From Vitreoscilla sp. (GTDB lineage: Bacteria > Pseudomonadota > Gammaproteobacteria > Burkholderiales > Burkholderiaceae_C), in NCBI GenBank assembly GCA_018780145.1, contig JADMKA010000125.1, forward strand, positions 1 through 57,903: a stretch of 57,903 nucleotides of DNA, given 5' to 3'. This document shows, in pieces, positions 25,415 through 32,832 of the stretch (its first letter is position 1; each line of letters begins with the position of its first letter). The notes under the pieces are model-generated. The model worked only from the letters and a program-made list of their open reading frames with translations, did not search any database and was not told the DNA's origin. Position numbers and translations under genes: made by a program.

Positions 25415-28312
25415 CTAGAACCCCCGCAGATCGTCCGGCGGCGCCACCAGCGGGGTGCCGACGATGCGGCCGAGCGTGCGCGCCACCACGGCCACGTCGT
25501 TGTCGAAGCTGCCGTGGCCCGCGCCGATGCGCTTGTCGGGTTGCGCCACCATCACCTTGTCGCTGTCGAGCACGCCGAGCCGATCGGGCTGCATCAAGCC
25601 GGCCTCGGAAGCGGCCCGGCGCCAGGCGCGCAAGGTGTCGCCGGTGCTGGAGGTGCCGTCCCAGCCGGCATAGTCCTCGTTGAAGACATTCTGCAGCCCC
25701 AGGATCGGGGTGCGCAGATCGACCTCCAGCGCATTCGAGACGAAGTACAGCAACGACTTGCGGTAGATCGAGGCCACGTTGTCGTTGCGCTCGACGCGGT
25801 CGGACAGCAGGTCGATGTACAGGCTCTTCATCAGCGCCGCGTTGGGCGCGTAGTGCCGGTTGGCGAACTGCACCGTGCAGGCCGGCGCGTAGAGGTGGGT
25901 GGACTTGACCACCTCGGACAACCGCCGTGCGGCCATGGCCGTGAGCAGGTGGCCCAGCAGGATCGACCCGGCCGAGTGGCCCACCACGTGCACCTCGAAC
26001 TGGTCGCCCCAGGTGTCGCGCAGCTTCTGCAGCGCGGTGATCAGCAGGTCGCCGCCGCGGCCGGTGCCGAACGCCAGCTCGGCGTTCTCCTTCATCTCGC
26101 TCCAGACTGGCCTTGCCAGCGGCCGGCCGATGGATTTCTCCACCAGCAGGTCGGTGCGGTCGGTGATCCACTCGCCGACGCCGGCCGCCACCGCCGGCTG
26201 CTTGCGCCAGGCGTCGCTGATGATGCTGGCAATCGTTTCGAGCAGGCCGGTCTTCCAGACCATGAAAACGGGATAGCAGCCGTTGGCGATGAAATGCCGG
26301 CCCAGCGCCCGGGCCCGCTGGATGGCGGCGGCCTCGCTGTTCAGGCCGCCGTGGGCGTAGATCACCAGCCGCTTGGGCTGCTTGGCAGGTTGCGTGCGGA
26401 ACCACTGGTCCGGCAGGCCGGCCACCTGGTGCAGCAGCGTGCGGCTGAGTTCGTCCTCGGTGAGGTAGCGCTTCATGCGGCCGTCGTTGCCCAGCACGAC
26501 GCTGTGCTGGTAGGCCTGCTCCTGGCTCCACCACAGGCTGGTGTTGGCACCCCCGGCGGCCCCCTTGGCGACGCTGCCGCCACCGGCACCGACTCGGCCC
26601 ACCACCACGCCCGGCACGCCCAGCGCCACCACCCAGGCGTCCATGCCGTTGGCCAGCCAATCGGCGTAGCTCAGCACCGCGAAGCCACCCAGTCCCCATT
26701 GGGGGCCCCAGGAGTTCTGGATCACGAAGCCCTGGGCGTTGAAGCCGACCAGTGCAAAGGCGTGGCCGTCGACCTCCGACGGCCGGCCATCGAAGGCGAT
26801 CACCGGCAGCTCGGCGTGCCCCTTGGGCAGGCGCGACACTTGCGGCACGGCGGCCCAGCCTTCGTGGGTGAAGGCCGAGACATACACCGCGCCGACCTCC
26901 TGGATGGCCGACTGCAGATCGGTGATCGAGCGCAGCTCGACGCGGAAGTACACACCCAGAGTCTGCTGCGACGCGCGTTGCGCATAACCGTAGCGCGGCC
27001 GGGTGGTCGGGTCGTCGGTGTAGGGCCAGTCGGCCTCCAGGCAGACGCCGTGGTTGAACCAGCCCTTGAGCGCGCCGCGGCAACTGGAGCCGTCGTAGTC
27101 CTCGCCTGCGTACTCGTCGTATCGCCGGGCGAAGTTGTAGAGCATGCGCGGGCTGACCGAAGGGAGCTTCTTCGGGTACCGGGCCTTGCGCCAGCGCAGC
27201 TGGTTCACCACGCAGGCCAGGCCGAAGCCGGTGCAGGCGCCTTCCGCGCCCTGGTCGAGGATCAGCCCGGCCTTGGTGTAGGTGGGCAGCAGGGCCTTCA
27301 CGTCCTCGTCGGTGGGGAAGGCGTCGTACAGGCTGACGGGCGGCGGGATGTACGGGCGGTCGCGCAGGTCGCTCGGGTCCTTGCGCACCGTGAGGCTGCG
27401 CTTGGGCGCCGCCGCGGCCGGGGCTGCTGCCTTCAGCTTGGCCTTGCCCTTGGCGGCCTTGGTGCCGGCCTTCGGCTTGCGTGATCCGCCGGCCAGGCCG
27501 GCCGGTGCCAGGGGCCAGGCCTTCAGCGACAGCTTGAAGACATCGATGAAACGGTCCTTGCCGTGCGAGCCGCCATTGACCAGCTTGCGCGCGCCCAGGT
27601 AGTCGTCCTTGGCCAGCGCCACGCGCATCTTGTCGGCGCAGTCGGCCAGGAAGCGTGCCAACAGCACCGAGGCCACTTCGGGGGCGTTGGCCAGGTCCGC
27701 GTTGCCGACGAGGTCGATGCCCAGCACCTTGCTGTACTTCTCGTAGTTGTAGCGCCCGGTCAGTTGCACAAAGCCGCGGCCCTTGAAGCGGGCGCCGTCA
27801 CCGGGCTGCTTGTTCTTCAACCTGTCGGCGCCTTCGTAGGCGCTGAAAGGCGCCTGCCCGGGCAGGGTGTTGAACTGCGAGGGGAACTCGGAGATCGGCA
27901 GGAAGCCTTCGCTCTCGGCGCGGATGGTGCCCAGCGCGGCGCAGATCATCGGCCGGTCGGTCAGCCCGGCAGCCCCCAGCGCCGAGGCCACGTAGGGCAG
28001 GTAACGGTCGATGTTGGCCGGCTTGGTGGCGGGGAACAGCGCGCGCACCGAGGCCAGATCCAGCTTCACCGCCATCGCCTCGGGCTGCCGCAGGCCCAGC
28101 AGCTCCTGGCAGCGTGGGCCGATGACGCCATCGGCCACCAGGCCGACACCGCTTTGCCAGCGCCGCGCCGCAGCCTCGACATCGGCATCGAGCACATCGC
28201 CGGTGGCCAGGTTGCCGAAGGCCGCGGCATCGGGCCCCAGTTGCTGCGCCAGGGCCTTTCGCAGTGCGGCCACGTCCGGGCCCTGGGCATTGCGGATCAG
28301 GAGGTTCTGCAT
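25415..28312 (-). CDS. Four-domain hydrolase: PG-binding, GH19, papain-like protease, alpha/beta hydrolase
   Basis: A 965-residue protein. Domain 1 (about 1-75) is a peptidoglycan-binding fold (DVAALRKALAQQLG, GLVADGVIGPRCQELLGL). Domain 2 (about 85-265) is GH19 chitinase/lysozyme-like, with Glu133/Glu135 in IRAESEGFLP and FKGRGFVQLTGRYNY at 176-190. A Lys/Ala-rich linker (275-305) follows. Domain 3 (about 315-570) is a C1A papain-like protease with Gln354, Cys360 (DQGAEGACTGFG), His517 (DGHAFALVGF) and Asn533 (IQNSWGPQWG). Domain 4 (about 645-965) is an alpha/beta hydrolase with Ser780 in VVGHSAGS and VIYAHGGLNSE near its start. All catalytic positions look intact. No signal peptide is seen. 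GGAG precedes the ATG at 28312. Architecture and neighbours suggest a lysis or antagonism effector; this is inference. Confidence 0.85.
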   Translation of the reverse strand: MQNLLIRNAQGPDVAALRKALAQQLGPDAAAFGNLATGDVLDADVEAAARRWQSGVGLVADGVIGPRCQELLGLRQPEAMAVKLDLASVRALFPATKPANIDRYLPYVASALGAAGLTDRPMICAALGTIRAESEGFLPISEFPSQFNTLPGQAPFSAYEGADRLKNKQPGDGARFKGRGFVQLTGRYNYEKYSKVLGIDLVGNADLANAPEVASVLLARFLADCADKMRVALAKDDYLGARKLVNGGSHGKDRFIDVFKLSLKAWPLAPAGLAGGSRKPKAGTKAAKGKAKLKAAAPAAAAPKRSLTVRKDPSDLRDRPYIPPPVSLYDAFPTDEDVKALLPTYTKAGLILDQGAEGACTGFGLACVVNQLRWRKARYPKKLPSVSPRMLYNFARRYDEYAGEDYDGSSCRGALKGWFNHGVCLEADWPYTDDPTTRPRYGYAQRASQQTLGVYFRVELRSITDLQSAIQEVGAVYVSAFTHEGWAAVPQVSRLPKGHAELPVIAFDGRPSEVDGHAFALVGFNAQGFVIQNSWGPQWGLGGFAVLSYADWLANGMDAWVVALGVPGVVVGRVGAGGGSVAKGAAGGANTSLWWSQEQAYQHSVVLGNDGRMKRYLTEDELSRTLLHQVAGLPDQWFRTQPAKQPKRLVIYAHGGLNSEAAAIQRARALGRHFIANGCYPVFMVWKTGLLETIASIISDAWRKQPAVAAGVGEWITDRTDLLVEKSIGRPLARPVWSEMKENAELAFGTGRGGDLLITALQKLRDTWGDQFEVHVVGHSAGSILLGHLLTAMAARRLSEVVKSTHLYAPACTVQFANRHYAPNAALMKSLYIDLLSDRVERNDNVASIYRKSLLYFVSNALEVDLRTPILGLQNVFNEDYAGWDGTSSTGDTLRAWRRAASEAGLMQPDRLGVLDSDKVMVAQPDKRIGAGHGSFDNDVAVVARTLGRIVGTPLVAPPDDLRGF

Positions 28313-28331
28313 CGCACTCGCTCCATCCCCA

Positions 28332-28362
28332 GGTCGACAGCCGGGGTGCCGCAGTGTCGACC
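28332..28362. repeat. Perfect 8-base inverted repeat upstream of the four-domain gene
   Basis: GGTCGACA (28332-28339) and TGTCGACC (28355-28362) form perfect arms around a 15-base centre. It lies 20 bases upstream of the start at 28312 in transcription order. There is no T-run, so an operator is more likely than an intrinsic terminator of the propeller gene. Confidence 0.5.
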
Positions 28363-28399
28363 CAAATCGCGCAGGCTGCGATCCCCTAACTTGCGGACC

Positions 28400-29704
28400 T
28401 CATTCGAGGGCGTACAGCCTGCCGTCGGCACTGCCGACGTAGATCACGCCATCCACCACCAGCGGTGTCGAGAAGAAGGCGCCGACGCTGAACTGCCGGC
28501 GTGCACCGGCCGCCACGGCGTCGTGCCAGCCGGAGGGGTAGAGCAGGGCGCTGTTCAGGCGCCCGTCGGCCGTCAGCACCCAGCCGGCATTGGCGCGCGA
28601 GCTGTCAGTGCGGAACGCCCAGAGGAGGTTGCCGGTGGCCTGGTCGCGCGCTTCCAGCACGCCATTCAGCAGGCCCTGGAGCACGACGCCGCCCACGAGG
28701 GTGGGCGAGGCGAACAGGTAGGCCGCGCCCTGCTGCTGCCAGACCGGTGCGCCGGTGGTGGCGTCCAGCGCGTGGACCAGGCTGGTGTCCGAGGTGCCGA
28801 AGTAGACCCGGCCGCCCGCGACCGCCGGCGAGGTGATGACCCAGCTCGCGCCGGTGGGGAAGCGCCAGCGTTCCTGGCCGGTGCGCGCATCCAGCGCGTA
28901 GAGGTGGGCGTCACGGCCGCCCGCGTAGACGATGCCGCCGACGACAGCCGGCGAGGCCTGGAAGCCCTGCTGGTTGGCCATCAAGCTGTCCACGCCGCCC
29001 TGGAAGCGCCAGCGTTCGACCCCGCTGCGCGCATCCACCGCGTAGAGCCGGCCGTCCCAGCTGCCGACATAGACGATGCCGTCCGCATAGGCGGGCGAGG
29101 CATGCACCACGTCGCCGGTGCGCAGCTTCCAGCGCAGGGTGCCCTGGGCCGCGTCGACGGCATAGAGGTGGCCGTCGCCACTGCCGAAGTACACCGTGCC
29201 GTCCACCACCAACGGGCTGGAGAGGTAGACGTCGTAGGGGTCGGCAAAGGTCTGCGTGCGTGGCTGCATGCCGTGCAGGCCGCGGGCCTCGAAGCGCCGC
29301 TCTCCCTCGGTGGCGAACTTCCACAAGGTGTCGCCGGTGGCGGCATCCAGCGCGTGCAGGCGGCCGTCGTAGCTCACGATGTAGACGCGGCCGTCAGCCA
29401 CCGCCGGGCTGGAGGACACGGGCCCGCCGGTCACCGCCTGCCAGCGTTGCCGCCCCGTGGCGGCATCGACGGCGTAGACGTGGCCGTCGTCGCTGCCGAA
29501 GACCACCGCGCCGGCATGCCAGGCCGGTGACGAGACGATGCGCTCGCCGGTGGGAAAGGACCACTTGACGCGGTGGAAGGCGCGCGGGGCACTGCCGGCC
29601 TGCACCCCGGTGCGGGCGGGGTCGGCACGGAACATCGTCTGGCCGCTGGCGGCCGCCGTGCTGGCCGCCAGCCAGCACGCCACAAGGCGGCTAGGAAGGT
29701 TCAT
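28400..29704 (-). CDS. Exported PQQ-like beta-propeller repeat protein
   Basis: A 434-residue protein with a signal peptide (LVACWLAASTAAASGQT) followed by repeated propeller blades. Blades follow the pattern SPAV..G.VY.GS.DG.LYALDA.TG...W, for example VVFGSDDGHVYAVDAATG, VYIVSYDGRLHALDAATG and VYVGSWDGRLYAVDARSG, as in BamB and quinoprotein-like propellers. The catalytic Asp and vicinal Cys of true PQQ dehydrogenases are not evident, so it is probably a structural or binding protein. It overlaps the upstream gene by 4 bases (ATGA, 29701-29704). Whether it belongs with the hydrolase cluster next door is open. Confidence 0.85.
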   Translation of the reverse strand: MNLPSRLVACWLAASTAAASGQTMFRADPARTGVQAGSAPRAFHRVKWSFPTGERIVSSPAWHAGAVVFGSDDGHVYAVDAATGRQRWQAVTGGPVSSSPAVADGRVYIVSYDGRLHALDAATGDTLWKFATEGERRFEARGLHGMQPRTQTFADPYDVYLSSPLVVDGTVYFGSGDGHLYAVDAAQGTLRWKLRTGDVVHASPAYADGIVYVGSWDGRLYAVDARSGVERWRFQGGVDSLMANQQGFQASPAVVGGIVYAGGRDAHLYALDARTGQERWRFPTGASWVITSPAVAGGRVYFGTSDTSLVHALDATTGAPVWQQQGAAYLFASPTLVGGVVLQGLLNGVLEARDQATGNLLWAFRTDSSRANAGWVLTADGRLNSALLYPSGWHDAVAAGARRQFSVGAFFSTPLVVDGVIYVGSADGRLYALE

Positions 29705-30453
29705 GGCCGGCCTCCGGTGGCATCACGCGTCAGGGTGAGCGCAGCCTCGAACGGGCCCTGCACGACCTGGCCGTCGAAGCGGGCCGGGCCGGTGCCCGCG
29801 GGCTGCCATCGGCCCTCCACGCGGATGTCGGCGCCGGCGGCATCCAGGGTCAGGAAGCCGCGCGCTTGCCTCACGCGGTCCAGCGGCAGCCGGGTGGTGC
29901 GTTTGCCGACGATCAGCAGTTCCCCGCCGCCGAGCCCGTTGGCCTGGTTGGCCAGCGTGAGCGTCACCTCGCGCGGGTAGCCACCCAACTCGTAGCGGCC
30001 GCGCCAGGTGCCGGTGAGCTCCGGGCTCACGGCGGTGCCGGGGACCGGCCGGTCCACCTGCGGCGGGCCGGTGCGGCGCAGGCTCAGCGGGGCCTCCAGG
30101 CCGGCTTGCGAGAAGCTGCCCGCCAGGCTGCCATCGGCCTGCCAGCGCAGGCGGGCCGCCGGCGCGCTGGCCTGGGGGATGGAGAAGGCCGCGGCCAGGG
30201 TGAAGCGCAGGCCGTTGTCTTCCACCATCAGGTCCGCCAACGGTGCACCCTTGACGCCCCGGCCGGGCAGGGTGACCGAGCCGGCGCCATTCGCCAGATC
30301 CACCACCATCGCCAGCGCCCCGCCCGGGATGCCGGCCTCGCCTTCCCATCGGCCGGCCATGTCGGGCGCGGCCTGGCAGGCGGCAGACAGCAGGCCCAGC
30401 AGGCCCAGCAGGCCACTGGCCCTCCGCTGCGGCGTGCAGGAGATCTTGTTCAT
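29701..30453 (-). CDS. Exported beta-rich protein of unknown function
   Basis: A 250-residue protein from ATG 30453 (MNKISCTPQRRAS) with a hydrophobic signal (GLLGLLGLLSAACQAAP). Two similar beta-rich halves are visible: MAGRWEGEAGIPGGALAMVV, followed by a strand-rich block with LPGRGVKG, and LTGTWRGRYELGGYPREVTL, followed by LLIVGKRTTRLPLDRVRQA. This looks like a duplicated lipocalin-like or calycin-type barrel. I do not recognise the family. It is translationally coupled to the beta-propeller gene, so the two probably form a periplasmic pair. Confidence 0.7.
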   Translation of the reverse strand: MNKISCTPQRRASGLLGLLGLLSAACQAAPDMAGRWEGEAGIPGGALAMVVDLANGAGSVTLPGRGVKGAPLADLMVEDNGLRFTLAAAFSIPQASAPAARLRWQADGSLAGSFSQAGLEAPLSLRRTGPPQVDRPVPGTAVSPELTGTWRGRYELGGYPREVTLTLANQANGLGGGELLIVGKRTTRLPLDRVRQARGFLTLDAAGADIRVEGRWQPAGTGPARFDGQVVQGPFEAALTLTRDATGGRP

Positions 30454-30553
30454 GGCGTGCCCTCGCAGTGACGGGGCCACGATAGACGCCTGGGCGGGCG
30501 CCCTTCAGTGCGATGCGATGAAACCCGGAACGGCCGGCATGAAACCCGCTGGA

Positions 30554-32749
30554 TCAGCGTACCCTGCCTGGCAGGGCAGGGGCCAGCCCAGCCAGGCTCA
30601 GGAAGAAGGCCTGCTCCAACGCAGCGTCCTTGAAACGCTCGAATCGGCCGGAGTGGCCCTGGTGGCCGGTGCTCATGTTGATGGCAAACAGCAGCGGCTG
30701 GGCATCGGTCTTGCGGGCCCGCAATCGGGCCACGTACTTGGCGGGTTCGTAGTACTGGACCTGGCCGTCCCACAGGCCGCTGGTAACCAGCATGGCCGGG
30801 TAGGGCCGGGCCGCGATGTGGTCGTAGGGCGAGTAGGCCAGCATGAAGTCATGGTCGGGCTGGCGGCGCGGGTCGCCCCATTGCGACCACTCGTTGGCGG
30901 TCAGGGGGATGGTCTCGTCCAGCATGGTGGTCACCACGTCGACGAAGGGCACGTGAGCGGCGATGCCGCGGTAGTCGGCCCCCGCCTGGTTGGCCACGGC
31001 CGCCATCAGCAGGCCACCGGCGGAGCCGCCGCTGGCGAACACCCGGCTCTTGTCGCCCCACCCCTCGGACACCAGGTGGCGCGTGGCGTCGACGAAATCG
31101 TTGAAGCTGTTCTGCTTGTGCCGCAGGCGGCCGGCCTCGTACCAGGCCTGGCCCATCTCCGAGCCGCCGCGCACCTGGGCGATGGCGATCACGAAGCCGC
31201 GGTCCAGAAGCGGCAGGCGGGTGATGCCGAAGAGCGGGTCGGAGGGCGCGCCATACGCACCGTAGGCCTCGACCAGCAGCGGCGCTCGGCCATCCGGCCG
31301 GGCCCGGTCCGGACGATGCACCAGCACGATCGGGATCCGCAGGCCGTCGCGCGACGTCGCCCAGGTGCGCAGCGTGGCGTAGCGCGCGGCGTCGTAGCCG
31401 GGCACCAGCTGCTGCTTGCGCAACACGCTGCGGCCACTGGCCAGATCCAGGTCGTGGGTGGCCAGGGGCTCGGTGAGCGAGGTCACGGTGTAGCGCAGCC
31501 AGGGCGAGCCGGCGTCGGGGTGGGGCAGCAGCTCCATCGTTGACGCCGGTGCGGAACCCGGCACCAGGTAGGGCGGTCGGCCGTCGGCGGGGAGCACGCG
31601 CAGGCGCCGGGCCGCATCGACGCGCTCCTCGACCACCACACCCCCGCGCATCAGCGCGAAGCCCTCGACGGCGGCATCGTCGCGGGCCGGCACCAGGTCT
31701 TTCCAGCGGGCCCGGTCCTCGGGGGCCGCCTCGGGGGCCTCGACGAGCTTGAAGTTCAGCGCGTTGTCGTTGGTGCGGAAGACCCAGCGCCCGCCGAGGT
31801 GGTCGCCCCAGCTCAACACGCCGGGTTGGCGGGCCTGGATCGTCACCGGTGGGCTGCCGGGGCGATCGGTGGGCACGGCGCGCAGCTCGGTGGTGTCGTA
31901 ACCCTCCATCTGGATCAGCAGGTACCGGCGCGAGGCACTGGCCGAGAGGGTGGTCATCAGTGTCTTGTCGGCCTCCTCGTAGACCACGGCATCGCGGCGC
32001 GCGGGTGTGCCAACGACATGGCGGCGCACGGCGCTGCCCTGCAATGTCACCGGATCCTGCTGCAGGTAGAAGACGCTTCGGTTGTCGGCGGACCAGACCA
32101 CCGGGTCCAGCACGCCGGGCACCTGGTCGGGCAGCACGCGGCCGGTCTTCAGGTCGCGGATGCGCAGGCGGTGGGTGGTGCGGCCTTGCGTGTCCTCGGT
32201 CCAGGCGAGCCAGCGGCCGTCGGGGCTGACGGCGGCCTGCCCCAGCGAATAAAAGGCCTGCCCACGGGCCTGGCGGGCCTGGTCCAGGACGAGCTCTTCG
32301 CGGGCCTTGGGGTCTGGCCCCTCAGGGGTGCCGGGGCGCCGCATCAGCATCGGGTAGTCGGCGCCTTTCGCAAAACGCTCCCAGTACCAATGGCCGTTGT
32401 CGAACCAGGGCGGGGTGCTGTCGGCGGCCGGCACATGGGCCTGCATCTCGGCCACCAGCTCGGCACGCACCCGGGCCAGGGGCGCCATCATCCGGCCGGT
32501 GTAGGCGTTCTCGGCCTGCAGGTGGCGCATCACCTCGGGCCGCTTGCGGCGGGGGTGGTCGTCGCGCAGCCAGTGGTACTCGTCGGTACGGTCGCCGAAG
32601 GGGCTGGCCACGACATGCGGTTTCGTCGGCGCGACCGGGGGCTTTGGCACGGCCACCGGTGCGGCCTGGGCGGCCAGCCCCAGGGACAGGGCTAACGTGG
32701 CGAGGCAGCGCAGGAGAGGGGGCAGGGCAACGGGCATGGCGCGCATCAT
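30554..32749 (-). CDS. Secreted S9 family prolyl oligopeptidase (protease II-like)
   Basis: A 731-residue serine peptidase. A signal peptide (LLRCLATLALSLGLAAQA) precedes VASPFGDRTDEYHWLRDD, the typical oligopeptidase B / prolyl oligopeptidase opening. The catalytic domain has Ser576 in ASGGSAGGLL, an aspartate expected around VTSGLWDGQVQYYEP and histidine in STGHQGHSGRFER. I place the start at ATG 32749; the frame is open further upstream but that part would precede the signal peptide. Such enzymes cut short peptides after basic or proline residues. It is a single gene, 83 bases after the ABC-F gene on the same strand. Confidence 0.9.
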   Translation of the reverse strand: MMRAMPVALPPLLRCLATLALSLGLAAQAAPVAVPKPPVAPTKPHVVASPFGDRTDEYHWLRDDHPRRKRPEVMRHLQAENAYTGRMMAPLARVRAELVAEMQAHVPAADSTPPWFDNGHWYWERFAKGADYPMLMRRPGTPEGPDPKAREELVLDQARQARGQAFYSLGQAAVSPDGRWLAWTEDTQGRTTHRLRIRDLKTGRVLPDQVPGVLDPVVWSADNRSVFYLQQDPVTLQGSAVRRHVVGTPARRDAVVYEEADKTLMTTLSASASRRYLLIQMEGYDTTELRAVPTDRPGSPPVTIQARQPGVLSWGDHLGGRWVFRTNDNALNFKLVEAPEAAPEDRARWKDLVPARDDAAVEGFALMRGGVVVEERVDAARRLRVLPADGRPPYLVPGSAPASTMELLPHPDAGSPWLRYTVTSLTEPLATHDLDLASGRSVLRKQQLVPGYDAARYATLRTWATSRDGLRIPIVLVHRPDRARPDGRAPLLVEAYGAYGAPSDPLFGITRLPLLDRGFVIAIAQVRGGSEMGQAWYEAGRLRHKQNSFNDFVDATRHLVSEGWGDKSRVFASGGSAGGLLMAAVANQAGADYRGIAAHVPFVDVVTTMLDETIPLTANEWSQWGDPRRQPDHDFMLAYSPYDHIAARPYPAMLVTSGLWDGQVQYYEPAKYVARLRARKTDAQPLLFAINMSTGHQGHSGRFERFKDAALEQAFFLSLAGLAPALPGRVR

Positions 32750-32832
32750 GCCGTGTCTCGCGATACGGCAAGGTTGCAGGGGGCCATCAGCGTGATGCTT
32801 CGTGATGATGGGCGGCCCGTGGGCCCCGGCGC

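Noticed and set aside
25514-27484. A 656-residue plus-strand frame opposite the four-domain hydrolase
   Set aside because: It is an antisense shadow; the minus strand has intact catalytic motifs in all domains.
28332-28362. Intrinsic terminator at the inverted repeat between the propeller and four-domain genes
   Set aside because: The stem is perfect but the 15-base loop is long and no T-run follows on either strand, so an operator is more likely.
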